From Stanieria sp964562685 (GTDB lineage Bacteria > Cyanobacteriota > Cyanobacteriia > Cyanobacteriales > Xenococcaceae), in NCBI GenBank assembly GCA_964562685.1, contig CAZLUP010000015.1, positions 6,939 to 70,938 on the forward strand: a DNA stretch of 64,000 nt. The letters run 5' to 3'. Below, piece by piece: positions 53,096 to 62,941 of this stretch (positions are counted from its first letter, which is position 1; each line of letters begins with the position of its first letter). The notes below the pieces were generated by a model that saw nothing but the letters and a program-made list of their open reading frames with translations, was not told the DNA's origin and ran no database searches. A program made the position numbers and the translations under genes.

Positions 53096-53908
53096 ATGAC
53101 TCACCCAATTATCAGCATTATTATCCCAGTTTTTAACGAAGCAGCAATTATTCAAACAGCGATTGAGCGACTAAAAGACAATCAAAACATTGAAGTAATT
53201 ATTGTAGATGGTGGCAGTCAGGATCGAACTGTTGAGCTTGTTTTGGCAATAGGTGCTGTTTTTGTAGAGACAGGGAGACGGGGAGATGGGGAGATGGGGA
53301 GATGGGTAGATGGGGAGACAGGGAGATGGGGAGATGGGGAGATGGGGAGAGCAGAAAATAAGAATAATAAGCTGAAATTAATGATTGCTTCCGAACTTGG
53401 AAGAGCTTACCAAATGAATGCAGGTGCAGCAATAGCGAAAGGAGATATTCTGCTTTTTCTTCATGTAGATACTCAACTACCTGCTAATTATCAATCATTA
53501 ATCTACAAAACTCTATCTTCATCTCAAGTAATTGCTGGTGCTTTTGAATTAGCCATTGATAGTCAAGCAAAATCTTTTAGATTAATAGAAACAATGGTTA
53601 ACTTGCGATCGCGTTTGTTATCTCTTCCCTACGGAGATCAAGCTATTTTCCTCAATAAATCTACTTTTGAAAAGATTGGAGGCTATCGTAACTTAGCAAT
53701 CATGGAAGATTTTGAATTGATCCAAAGATTAAAACGTCATGGTAAAATAGTCATCACGTCTGCTGCGGTGTTAACCTCTCCCCGTCGTTGGCAACAACTA
53801 GGAGTGTGGCAAACTACTGCGATTAACCAATTGATTATTTTGGGTTACTATCTCGGTATTTCTCCAACAAAGCTACGAAATTTTTATCGACAAATAGGCA
53901 GAAATTAA
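53096..53908 (+). CDS. TIGR04283-type GT2 glycosyltransferase with repeat insertion
   Basis: 270 residues. GT-A core: IIPVFNEAAIIQ, DGGSQDRT, the Asp-x-Asp-like LHVDTQ, and GDQAIFLNK. The family's members act on phosphorylated or arsenosugar-type substrates by name only. Between VFVE (about residue 57) and ASELGRAYQMNAGA an extra about 40 residues rich in Gly/Glu/Arg/Trp are encoded by octamer DNA repeats, in a surface loop of the core fold. Reading frame is preserved, so activity may survive. Confidence 0.85.
   Translation: MTHPIISIIIPVFNEAAIIQTAIERLKDNQNIEVIIVDGGSQDRTVELVLAIGAVFVETGRRGDGEMGRWVDGETGRWGDGEMGRAENKNNKLKLMIASELGRAYQMNAGAAIAKGDILLFLHVDTQLPANYQSLIYKTLSSSQVIAGAFELAIDSQAKSFRLIETMVNLRSRLLSLPYGDQAIFLNKSTFEKIGGYRNLAIMEDFELIQRLKRHGKIVITSAAVLTSPRRWQQLGVWQTTAINQLIILGYYLGISPTKLRNFYRQIGRN
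53266..53352 (+). repeat. In-frame tandem octamer (GGGAGATG) array inside a CDS
   Basis: About 10 imperfect copies of GGGAGATG, with variants GGGAGACG, GGTAGATG and GGGAGACA. Because the unit is 8 nt, translation cycles with a 24-nt period as GDGEMGRW-like octapeptides. It is strikingly purine-rich on the plus strand. Confidence 0.9.
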
Positions 53909-54191
53909 ACATTAAAAATCTAAAACTATAGCCTTTCTCAAAATATCGAAGCTGGCTTCAAGCTTGGTAAAGTACACCATTATCAGTGACCATTTATAAA
54001 GCAGCAAGTCAAAAGTAAAAAGTCAAAAGTCAAAAGTGAAGGCTCAAAGTAGCAATTAACCATCAACAATCAACAAAAAACACTACCAACCAATAACTCC
54101 ATCTGTGTTAATCCGTGTTCATCTGTGGACAAACAATTAACCATCAACAAAGACCAGGAAAATGAACTGTATATTATTAAAGTCGCTATAT
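53909..54191. repeat. Intergenic short-repeat tract
   Basis: Holds an AAAAGTC heptamer series (about 54008-54038) and the ACTACCAACC(A/G)ATAACTCC / ATCTGTGTTAATCCGTGTTC module (about 54082-54140) also seen at 31345-31420. No gene recognised. Confidence 0.75.
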
Positions 54192-56483
54192 TCAATTATT
54201 AACCAACTCCCAACTCATTTTTAAAGTCGCCCAAACATTGACATCTAAAGCATAAACATCGTTAGCAAAACCAATAATCTCCGTATCCACTTGACTAGCT
54301 AAGTGTAAATCTTGCATCAGTGCTTTTACTACTTCCAAAGAGTTAGCGAGATTAAGAATTGCTTCCGACTCAAATTTTAAATTAGGTGGTGCAGAGATAG
54401 CAGCCAAAGTTTGCTTAAATGGTAAAGTCGAAAAAATACCATAAAGACTAACCATCCCTGAAGAACCAGCAATTTTCCATTGCCAAGCATCTTGAGTTTC
54501 AGGCAAATTTAATTTTTGACCAGGAGCGAGCGCAATATTCTGCAATTTAAATTGTTCTTCCATACTGTTGTATTGGGGTGGATAAAGCACAAATAAATTA
54601 CGGTCAGCATCAATGCCCAAAACAATACCATAAAGAGTGCGCTCGGTATAATTATTCAGTTGTAATCGTAGTGACGAACCACTATTAATTGTAGGAAAAT
54701 CAGTTGCAGTTAAAGATAAATCTTGAGAAGCAAGTTGATTGATTGATTTGGCTGCACGGGTAGACCTTTGCAAAATCAGAGAGGTATTATTTTTGTCAAT
54801 TGATTCTAAAAAAATTCCGACAGGTAAACGCGAAGAAGTTTGATTAAAAGTTAATTCTAACCATTTTACTGCTAGCAAATTTTTGAACTGAGGAGTTAAA
54901 CGAGTAACTGCTGATTTAACTGCTTCATTAGCTACTCCTACGGTATGCGGAATTGTAATACCGCTAACAGAAGATAAACCATAACCAAAATAAGTTGTAG
55001 TGCTTGTCCCACTTTCACCCAAGCTAGAATCAGACTGAGTAGCAACTGCTTTAGAAAGAGTACGCTCAATCTTACCAAACAGACAATCTACATTTGGTTC
55101 TCCTACTGAAATTGCGCCATCCACTACGGCAATATTAGCAAAAGCACTGGTAGCATCAACTCGTTCAATTCTTTCCAAATTACGGTCTAAACCAACTATT
55201 AAACCGACATTACGAGGAATTACCCGAATATATTCTTGAACTAATTGCCCTATCTTAATTGGATTGACAACCTTTTCTCGATTGAGGATTTGGGCTTTTG
55301 CCATTAACCCATCTCGCGAACGAATCTGCACTAAAGTTAATTCGTCAGATGAAGTCGAACTATCGGCAGTTACTACCAACAAACAAGAACCTACCCCATA
55401 ATAATCAACTATTTTAGTTGGTAATCCTGTCAATTTTAAAGAAACAGAGCCATTATCCCCAACATTTTTAATAATTCCTTCTGCCCCTATTAAACTAGTT
55501 GGCATCAGATAATAAGTAAATAAAGGTTGAGATTCACCCATAATTGTGGGTTGTTGTTGATTCCCCATCACATCCTTAACTGTTTCAGTAATCCTTTCCA
55601 ATGTCACTTGTACCCGATTAGGCGCAGTAACTTGCCATAGATATTGAGTCAAGGCATAAGTAAATAAACCCGCACTAAAATTATTCCAGCGTTTTTCGAC
55701 AGCAATTTGATCTTCGCTCGCAGCAGCTAAAATAATCCCAGGACTAACTGATTTTCCCTTGAAACCTGCTAGTTTGATTTGTAATTGTTCACGAAAAGCC
55801 ATTTCTTCAGAACTAGGACGTTCAGCAACTTCTGAAAAAGAACGAATTCTTAAATTCCCTTTCATTGATTGTTTACTAGCCCTAAAGCTGGTATCTAATA
55901 CCATTGTAACTTTTTCGGTCAAAAGCGATCGCGCTAACCAAATTAAAGTTTCTTGAAGCAAATCATTCCCTACTGGTGTTCCTTTAGTAGGTAAAATTCC
56001 ATCAATAGGTAACAAACTATTAACTAACTGATAATTTGCTACTGCTTCTCCTTCTGGATTAGTAGCGACATCAGAAGAAGGTATTTTTACTTGACTACCA
56101 TAACCACTAAAGTGAAACACCACTACATCTTCTGGTTGTGCTTGTTCTCTCAGATGCTCGACAAAAGCAGTTTCAATATTTTCTCTAGTGGCTTGTTGGT
56201 TCGTTAAAGTCAAGATATCTTTGGCATTAAAACCAAAACGATTAATCAGTAGTTCCTGTTGTAGTTCTACATCGGTCACACAACCATCAAGCTGATGCTG
56301 AGAATAGTCGTTCACCCCAACCAAAAGAGCTAATTTTCGATTAGTTGCTTGTGCTAAAGCCTGTGCATAAGCTTTAATTCCAGGGACTTTAATCCCAATT
56401 CCTGTCTCTCCTATTCCCAAACTTAGCAGAGCTAATCCTGCCTGTTGCAACAAAGTTCGCCGATTTATTTTCATATCAGCCAT
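54192..56483 (-). CDS. Caspase-fold pseudo-orthocaspase with Tyr/Ser in place of His/Cys
   Basis: 763 residues. A twin-arginine-like signal (NRRTLLQQAGLALLSLG) leads into a p20 caspase-like domain (about 48-310: KLALLVGVNDY, HFSGYGSQV, VLDTSFRAS). The catalytic His is Tyr128 (SGYG instead of SGHG) and the catalytic Cys is Ser199 (DTSF instead of D-x-CH), so peptidase activity is not expected. The C-terminal 450 residues are a beta-rich DUF4384-like region. The Tat signal may direct it outside the cytoplasm. Confidence 0.88.
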   Translation of the reverse strand: MADMKINRRTLLQQAGLALLSLGIGETGIGIKVPGIKAYAQALAQATNRKLALLVGVNDYSQHQLDGCVTDVELQQELLINRFGFNAKDILTLTNQQATRENIETAFVEHLREQAQPEDVVVFHFSGYGSQVKIPSSDVATNPEGEAVANYQLVNSLLPIDGILPTKGTPVGNDLLQETLIWLARSLLTEKVTMVLDTSFRASKQSMKGNLRIRSFSEVAERPSSEEMAFREQLQIKLAGFKGKSVSPGIILAAASEDQIAVEKRWNNFSAGLFTYALTQYLWQVTAPNRVQVTLERITETVKDVMGNQQQPTIMGESQPLFTYYLMPTSLIGAEGIIKNVGDNGSVSLKLTGLPTKIVDYYGVGSCLLVVTADSSTSSDELTLVQIRSRDGLMAKAQILNREKVVNPIKIGQLVQEYIRVIPRNVGLIVGLDRNLERIERVDATSAFANIAVVDGAISVGEPNVDCLFGKIERTLSKAVATQSDSSLGESGTSTTTYFGYGLSSVSGITIPHTVGVANEAVKSAVTRLTPQFKNLLAVKWLELTFNQTSSRLPVGIFLESIDKNNTSLILQRSTRAAKSINQLASQDLSLTATDFPTINSGSSLRLQLNNYTERTLYGIVLGIDADRNLFVLYPPQYNSMEEQFKLQNIALAPGQKLNLPETQDAWQWKIAGSSGMVSLYGIFSTLPFKQTLAAISAPPNLKFESEAILNLANSLEVVKALMQDLHLASQVDTEIIGFANDVYALDVNVWATLKMSWELVNN

Positions 56484-56763
56484 AAGCTTTCAGAATCTCA
56501 GCTATCAGCCTACCAGGAATAACTGTTAATTGTCGGTTAATCGTAAAAAAGGTTACAAGTAAAAGTAAACGGTACTCTGCCGTTAAACGGACGGGGCTTA
56601 CAAGTTCCGCCGTCGCACGGCGGAATTAGCCACTCCAGAGCCTGTCTTACGTGGTTGGATATGGCGAACTAGGTTCGCCATCCCCCACGCGCTGCGTTCA
56701 CTGGAGTTTCCCAGTCAAGTAACTTTCAACTCGTAACCAATTAAAAATTTTTATATAAAACTT
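56484..56763. repeat. Cluster of short-loop hairpins between sat and the caspase gene
   Basis: GC-rich hairpins in AT-rich DNA: CCGTT-A-AACGG (about 56580), TTCCGCCGT/ACGGCGGAA (56605-56613 / 56617-56625, 3-nt loop), ATGGCGAAC/GTTCGCCAT (56661-56669 / 56673-56681, 3-nt loop), and outer ACTCCAG/CTGGAGT arms. Probably a palindromic mobile repeat or insertion-sequence end remnant. Confidence 0.7.
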
Positions 56764-57942
56764 TTAAGACTCAATTTGCATTGCTCTAGCTAATTCAGCA
56801 GCTACTTTGGGACGAGAAAACTGTGGAGGTGGTAATTCTCCTCGACGTAGCATTTCTCTTACTTTAGTACCTGATAAATGAATCCGCTCTTCTTTACTGC
56901 TAGGACTAGTTTTGGAGGTTGCCATTTGGTCGGTGCGAGTACAGTAAAAAGCGTGTTCAAATTTTAACGGAACAATACCCAATTCTTCTGGTTTAAATTC
57001 ATCAAAAATGTATTGAGCATCGTAAGTTCCATAATAATCGCCTACTCCTGCATGGTCACGACCAACAATAAAATGAGTACAGCCATAATTTTTACGGATC
57101 AAAGCGTGAAAAATTGCTTCTCTTGGGCCAGCGTAACGCATTGCGGAGGGATTAATTGCTAAAATCACTCTGTCTTGAGGGAAATAATTTTCTAGCATGA
57201 TTTCGTAGCAACGCATCCTCACATCGGCAGGAATATCATCGCTTTTAGTTGCACCTACCAAAGGATGCAAAAACAAACCATCAACAATTTCTAAAGCACA
57301 TTTGATAATATATTCATGAGCGCGGTGAATAGGGTTACGAGTTTGGAAGCCGACCACTGTTTTCCAGCCTTTTTCCCTAAACATCGCTCTTGAGGCAGCA
57401 GGATCGATTTGATATGCAGGAAAAAGAGGATGAGGTTCTCGCTCAAGCAACCATACTGGTCCAGCTAAATTAATTGCACCTTGTTCATAAACTACTTTGA
57501 CTCCTGGATGTTTATCTTCATCAGTACGATAAACATTGACTGCTTCATGAACTTTGTTGTAACGATATTTTTCGCTTAACTCTAGCACTCCGATGAAATT
57601 TCCGTCAGTATCATCTAAACGGATCCAACTTCCTTCTTGAAGAGGTGCTGCTACTTCTTCACTCACCGATAAAGTGATGGGAACTGACCAAGGTAGTCCA
57701 TTAGCCAGACGCATATCATCAACTACGCTTTCATAGTCTGCTTGCGTCATGAAACCCTTGAGAGGGCTAAAACCACCAATGGCAATCATGACTAAATCGG
57801 AGGTGGCTCGCTCGTCTAATTGAATTCTGGGCAAAGAATTAGCTTGAGCTAAAAATTCTTCTTTTTCTCCTGCTGTGGCAATACGATTGATTAGATGACC
57901 ACCGTGGGGGGCTATTGTATCTGTATTCAAACTCATATTCAT
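56764..57942 (-). CDS. sat: Sulfate adenylyltransferase
   Basis: 392 residues. Makes APS from ATP and sulfate, first step of assimilatory sulfate reduction. Signature QTRNPIHRAHE, the GRDHAGVGDYYG loop and the C-terminal SGTKVREMLRRGE are intact. It lacks the APS-kinase-like C-terminal domain found in fungal enzymes. Met3 is an alternative start. Confidence 0.97.
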   Translation of the reverse strand: MNMSLNTDTIAPHGGHLINRIATAGEKEEFLAQANSLPRIQLDERATSDLVMIAIGGFSPLKGFMTQADYESVVDDMRLANGLPWSVPITLSVSEEVAAPLQEGSWIRLDDTDGNFIGVLELSEKYRYNKVHEAVNVYRTDEDKHPGVKVVYEQGAINLAGPVWLLEREPHPLFPAYQIDPAASRAMFREKGWKTVVGFQTRNPIHRAHEYIIKCALEIVDGLFLHPLVGATKSDDIPADVRMRCYEIMLENYFPQDRVILAINPSAMRYAGPREAIFHALIRKNYGCTHFIVGRDHAGVGDYYGTYDAQYIFDEFKPEELGIVPLKFEHAFYCTRTDQMATSKTSPSSKEERIHLSGTKVREMLRRGELPPPQFSRPKVAAELARAMQIES

Positions 57943-58092
57943 ATATATTATTAGCTGCCTGCGAGCAACGATTCTAACAAACTCTTGAAAATTACGATGT
58001 TACTTTAGCGATAAATTACCAAAATAATTTTTCGTAATTTTTTACCCTAAAAATTGTTAACTTATGTTAAGTAAAACATATTTTGTGTCATT

Positions 58093-58644
58093 ATGCATCT
58101 TAACTTTTGGAAAAAGATTTTATTAGCAAGTTGTCTAATTGTTCTGATTTGTTTTAATTTTTTAGCTTCGGCTGAAGCACTAGGAGGACAACAACCTGCT
58201 TTAAATCAACCAGCACCAGAATTTACTCTTCCAACTAATACAGGTGATGGTAAAATTTCCCTTTCTGATTATCAAGGTAAGTGGGTAGTTTTGTATTTTT
58301 ATCCCAAAGATTTTACTCCTGGTTGTACTTTGGAAGCTCGTCGTTTTCAACAAGATTTAGCTAAATATCAAGCTAGAAATGCTCAAATTATCGGTATTAG
58401 TGCCGATGACGTTGCTTCTCATACTGAGTTTTGTGATTCTGAAGGATTAAAATTCCCTTTGCTAGCAGATACAGATGGCAATGTTAGTAAAGCTTATGGT
58501 TCTTGGCTAGGTTCGATGTCTTTACGTCATACTTATTTAATCGATCCCCAAGGAATTTTACGAGAGATTTTTTTAGGTGTTCAACCTAGTATCCACAGTC
58601 AAGAAGTTTTAGCTAATTTAGACCGCTTAATTGCTGTTAATTAA
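58093..58644 (+). CDS. bcp: Exported peroxiredoxin Q / BCP
   Basis: 183 residues with an N-terminal hydrophobic signal (about 8-29, cleavage near AEA-LGG), so it is likely lumenal or periplasmic. Thiol peroxidase fold with peroxidatic Cys in FTPGCTLEARRF. The usual resolving Cys five residues on is Arg; another Cys (HTEFCDSEGL) could resolve instead. Reduces hydroperoxides near the photosynthetic membrane by inference. Confidence 0.9.
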   Translation: MHLNFWKKILLASCLIVLICFNFLASAEALGGQQPALNQPAPEFTLPTNTGDGKISLSDYQGKWVVLYFYPKDFTPGCTLEARRFQQDLAKYQARNAQIIGISADDVASHTEFCDSEGLKFPLLADTDGNVSKAYGSWLGSMSLRHTYLIDPQGILREIFLGVQPSIHSQEVLANLDRLIAVN

Positions 58645-58889
58645 TCATAAATCCGTCTTTAGTATCTTGCGCGGTCTGCGCTGATGAACTTGCAAAAATT
58701 AAGTTTAATTTGTCTTAGCATAGTGTTGAAGATCGTTTTATTAGTTTTTATTTCGGTCTTCAACTTTATAATCTTGTTGTTTATGACTAAAATTTTTAGG
58801 TTAGCTTACTATATTTAAAGGTAAATAAATACTGTTTTTCCTTTGTTGAAGTAAATTACTATATTTTATTTGTTATTCGCGAGTTTTTT

Positions 58890-60392
58890 ATGAAGTCCAT
58901 TGTTGGCAAAATATTACGGGGGCGTTATTTTATTGTCAGAGAATTAGGTAAAAGTAATTCGAGTATTACTTATCTAGCTGAAGACAGAAGCAAATCCAAT
59001 CATCAGCAATGTGTCATTAAACAACTACAACCTCAAATTAGTAGTCACTCTTTAAAATCTGAACCTCAATTATGGCAAAATTTAGAAAAATTATTTATTA
59101 CAGAAGCTATTACGTTAAAAAGATTAGGAAAACATCCTCAAATCCCTCAATTATTTGATTATTTTGAGCAAGAAAAACAATTTTATTTTGTGGGAGAGTT
59201 TATTGAAGGTCACAGCTTAGAAAAAGCAGTTCAAGAAAGTACTTTTAATGAAGCTGAAGTGATTGAGCTTTTAAAAAATGTTTTAAAAATTCTTGATTTT
59301 GTGCATCAACAAGGAGTAATTCATCGAGACATTCGACCTTCTAATTTAATCCGTCGTTCTGATGGTTCAATCGTTTTAATTGATTTTGGTTCGCTCAAAA
59401 ATTTAACTTTGCCAGTTAAAAATTCGCAAGCAGATCCGCCTACTGTTATTTTGGGGAGTTTAGGTTATACTCCTCCAGAACAAATGGAAGGAAACCCTCA
59501 TTATAATAGCGATATTTATGCTTTAGGTAAAACTGCTATTTTTACTTTTCTTGGTCATTTATCAAATTCTAATTTAACTTCTCCCCATTATTTATCCGAA
59601 GTAGAGAAAATAGATGTAGCTGAACTTGATTGCAGTACCAGACTAACTACAATTCTGCGCAAGATGATTGAACCAAATTATCAAGAACGCTATCAGTCGG
59701 CGGTAGAAGTTTTAACAGAATTAGAAAGAGAGGAAAATGTGATTACTCTTCCTCCTCCATTTGTAGTTAGTCCTCCTTATACGGAAATTCCACCTAGAAT
59801 TTCTAAAAACAAACAACAACTAGCTTGGAAAAAAGTTTTAGTTTGGATGTTATTAATTTTGCCTTTTATAGGAGCATTATTACTTTTATTTGCTGGTCTT
59901 GAAAAAAATTTGTATAGGAATTTTGCTTTATATATTAATAATCAATATAATCTTGAGATCAGATATCCAGAAAATTGGTCATTTGAAGAATTAGAAGACC
60001 CTATCACTGGTGAAGTAGTTGTTTTTTATTCTCCTTTAGAATCTGAGGCAGATTTATTTCAAGAAAAAGTTTCAGTTACGGTTGAGGAATTAACTGAAGA
60101 TTTAAGTACTTTAGATGAATATAGTGAAAGAATTACTGATAGTTTAGCGAGCAATAAAGATGCTACTTTATCTATTTATAGTCAACAAAAAACCAAACTA
60201 GCTCAACTACCTGCTCGTTCTTTACTTTATTCGAGAATTGAGAATGGTATAAATCTCCGTCAGATGGAAACTTTTACTATCAAAAATGATAAAATTTATA
60301 TCGTGACTTATACAGCAGAACGAGCTAAATATTCTAAATTTTTAGATACTGCTAAAAAAATGATTAATTCCTTTAGTTTGACAAAGATTTAA
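58890..60392 (+). CDS. Membrane Ser/Thr protein kinase with extracytoplasmic domain
   Basis: 500 residues. Kinase domain (about 12-275): Lys44 (CVIKQL), HRD with Asp147 (HRDIRPSN) and DFG Asp165 (IDFGSL); the Gly loop is degenerate (LGKSNSS). Transmembrane helix at about 313-337. The C-terminal 160 residues (YNLEIRYPENWSFEEL... YTAERAKYSKFLDTAKKM) resemble PsbP/DUF1795-type folds and face outside the cytoplasm. Overlaps the convergent glycosyltransferase by 20 bp. Confidence 0.88.
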   Translation: MKSIVGKILRGRYFIVRELGKSNSSITYLAEDRSKSNHQQCVIKQLQPQISSHSLKSEPQLWQNLEKLFITEAITLKRLGKHPQIPQLFDYFEQEKQFYFVGEFIEGHSLEKAVQESTFNEAEVIELLKNVLKILDFVHQQGVIHRDIRPSNLIRRSDGSIVLIDFGSLKNLTLPVKNSQADPPTVILGSLGYTPPEQMEGNPHYNSDIYALGKTAIFTFLGHLSNSNLTSPHYLSEVEKIDVAELDCSTRLTTILRKMIEPNYQERYQSAVEVLTELEREENVITLPPPFVVSPPYTEIPPRISKNKQQLAWKKVLVWMLLILPFIGALLLLFAGLEKNLYRNFALYINNQYNLEIRYPENWSFEELEDPITGEVVVFYSPLESEADLFQEKVSVTVEELTEDLSTLDEYSERITDSLASNKDATLSIYSQQKTKLAQLPARSLLYSRIENGINLRQMETFTIKNDKIYIVTYTAERAKYSKFLDTAKKMINSFSLTKI

Positions 60393-61452
60393 TTACTTCT
60401 TTAGCAATAGTTTCTGTACCATCTTTAGCTAAAGTAGAACTTAAACGAGGAGATAACAGTGGTTGTCTTAAAAATTCCCAATTTCCTTGCCAAAATTGCT
60501 CGGGAGTTATAATTTGATGCTGGGAATAATTAGTAATTCCTTCAAGTAAAAAAGAAGCTTCGGCAAAATCTTGACGAGTTAAGGATACAATTGGTGTTTC
60601 TAAACGTAAAGCTTCAGCAAAAGTACTATAGCCTGGTTTAGAAATTACTCTGCCACAAATCGGCATAAAATCAACTGGACGATAGTGATTATCTGTAATT
60701 TTAATTAGATTTAGTAAATCTGGTGCTTGTCGGTCAAAAGTAATAAATTGCCAATCAGAAAATTGCGATAAATTTTGATAAGGAATAGCTTGTAAACCTA
60801 ACCCGCCAAAAGTAAGTAAAATAGTTTTTTCTGGGGAAGTTTTAAGATTAAATTGAGCTTGTAATTGTTCTGCTGTGTAACGAGGTGTTCCTCCAGTTAA
60901 ACCCACATCAATTTTATTAGGAAAAGCACTCATTGGTTCATGAAGAGGAAGACGAAAGGTGCGATCGCATTTTTGATAACATGATTCAATCCAAGTTACA
61001 ATTTCTTCAAAGGGTTCTCCCCAATCACGATAAATTAAATCCCAACCAAAATTACTCATCATCCAACAGGGAATGTCCGCAGCTTGTGCGATCGCAGTTG
61101 CTAAAGGCGGAATATCAGCTAAAATTAAACTAACGTTGTTTTGACGAATAAAATCTACTTCTTCATTAATGATTTCCGCTTGTTGTTGTTTGATAGCTTG
61201 CATTTTGGTTAAGGTTGCTGATTTATCCATAGTCAAACTATCGCTTTGAATTACCCCCACATCAAACACCCGTGGATGATAATCAAAATCTCCTTCTACA
61301 TAAGACTGCAATAACCATTCGGGTGCAACTGTGGCAAAAATTAGACGAATTTCAGGACAAAGTTTTCGAACTGCTGCTGCGACAGAAGCGGTACGAACAG
61401 CATGACCAAAACCATGACTGGTAATTGCAAGATAAAGTACAGGTTGAGACAT
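60373..61452 (-). CDS. MurG/GT28-like glycosyltransferase
   Basis: 359 residues from ATG 61452 (MSQPVLYLAITSHGFGH). GT-B fold: N-terminal HGFGHAVR glycine motif and C-terminal donor site (LLTFGGLGL, SKPGYSTFAEA). The N-terminal half resembles the glycosyltransferase-like half of plant arabinokinase. Sugar and acceptor unknown. Confidence 0.82.
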   Translation of the reverse strand: MSQPVLYLAITSHGFGHAVRTASVAAAVRKLCPEIRLIFATVAPEWLLQSYVEGDFDYHPRVFDVGVIQSDSLTMDKSATLTKMQAIKQQQAEIINEEVDFIRQNNVSLILADIPPLATAIAQAADIPCWMMSNFGWDLIYRDWGEPFEEIVTWIESCYQKCDRTFRLPLHEPMSAFPNKIDVGLTGGTPRYTAEQLQAQFNLKTSPEKTILLTFGGLGLQAIPYQNLSQFSDWQFITFDRQAPDLLNLIKITDNHYRPVDFMPICGRVISKPGYSTFAEALRLETPIVSLTRQDFAEASFLLEGITNYSQHQIITPEQFWQGNWEFLRQPLLSPRLSSTLAKDGTETIAKEVIKSLSN

Positions 61453-61543
61453 AAATTTCACTGACAATTTGTACTTCTAAAAAGTATCAAAACTTAGTCA
61501 AGTTTAATTGAGATTGTCATGGCATTTTGAGAATTTTTTGGGG

Positions 61544-62824
61544 TTAAACACTACAATTAGAAGAATTGTTAGGAACACGTTGAGTATTATCGGTAGGATA
61601 GCGAGTCAAGATCACTGTACCATCAGGATTTTTAACTATTCCCCGTGCTGGATAAATTGCACCGCGATCGGTCATAATTGGTGGATATTGTTCTTGTAAA
61701 GCTCTTGCTTCCGCTATTAACACTAAAAATGTTACCACCATTTTTGAAATCAATATTTCTGGCGTTGATAATAATATTTCCTGCATTTCCAGTACTAAAA
61801 TTACTATTAACTATATTTGTTTGGGTTTGAGTATTTCCACCAAAACCATCAATTAAAATATCTTCGGCAACATTGATTACTATATCTCCTGCTTGAGTTT
61901 CAGCAGAACCAGAATCTATATTGATACCAGCAATTAAGCTACTTTGTGAAGTTATTTCTAAACTCCTAGCATCAATAGTTAGGAAACCTCCATCCGTACC
62001 AGTAGTAACGTTTATGTTAGATTGATTGGTTAAAGAAATATTATCATTAGCTGTAATTGTTATATTTCCAGCACTACTTTGATTGTTAGCAAATGCTACT
62101 AAGGAAGCACCGTTATTAAGAGTAAGAGAACCCGTAGTTAAATTTATATTGCCAGCATCGCCCGATGAATTGAAAGCAGAAGTAAAAATATTAGTGTTAA
62201 ATGAAGTTCCCTCTTGACGTTACCACCAATTAAAGAAATACTTTCTCCTTCAGGAACAGATAAACCAAACCCATTAGCATTAGAACGATTGACAATATCC
62301 CCAGGATTATCGCGAAAATTCAACCCAATTGGAGCATTAATCGTTAAAATTGGTTCTGCTTGCGTATTCGTCGCACTAAACTCCACCCCATCGGGAAACA
62401 AAATACTATCAGCAGTAGAACCATAAAACGAACCACCAATCTTTAAGGAAGCACCCTTACCAAAAACAATCCCCGCAGGATTAATTAAAAATAAATTAGC
62501 ACTACCATTTGCTCTTAATAACCCATCAATTGAAGAAATATTCCCCCCTGTAACGCGATTGAGAATATTAACTACATCAGGTGCATTGTTAAAAAAAGCT
62601 TCACTGCCAGTTGGTATAGAAAAATCTTTGAAACTATGAAATAAATTCCCTCCCCTAGTTGTTCCTCCATTGATTTCAACTCCTGTAGCTGTCGGAGTTA
62701 CTTCTGTAGGTGTGGGTAGTGTACCATCTGAACCAATTGACTGTGCCGTCACAGGATTATTTGCAATTAACGAACAGCAGGTAAAAAAACTAACCTGGAA
62801 AAGAGAAGAGAAAGCTTTATTCAT
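61544..62824 (-). pseudogene. Filamentous-haemagglutinin-type (two-partner secretion) protein, frameshifted
   Basis: A signal peptide and TPS domain (NLFHSFKDFSIPTGSEAFF; ANLFLINPAGIVFGKG) are encoded from 62824 to about 62215, where the frame breaks. Another frame then encodes typical beta-helix repeats (SSGDAGNINLTTGSLTL; AGDIVINVAEDILIDGFGG) to about 61735, after which a third frame encodes the family's C-terminus (ALQEQYPPIMTDRGAIYP; GIVKNPDGTVILTRYP) and stops at 61544. At least two frame-breaking deletions are implied. Confidence 0.85.
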
Positions 62825-62941
62825 TTTTTAACTTGCTCAGACAAACTTTTTAAACATTCAGATTTCCTGTGATTTTACCAATTTTCCTTGATTAGGATTT
62901 AATTTAAACAAAATAAACTTTTTTATTAATATTTGCGCTTA

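Noticed and set aside
53266..53352. Possible CRISPR-like array
   Set aside because: Units are 8 nt, directly abutting, with no spacers, and translated within a glycosyltransferase gene.
58684..58818. 44-codon hydrophobic frame upstream of the kinase gene
   Set aside because: Could be a small membrane protein, but no Shine-Dalgarno and the T-rich DNA encodes Leu/Ile/Phe by chance.
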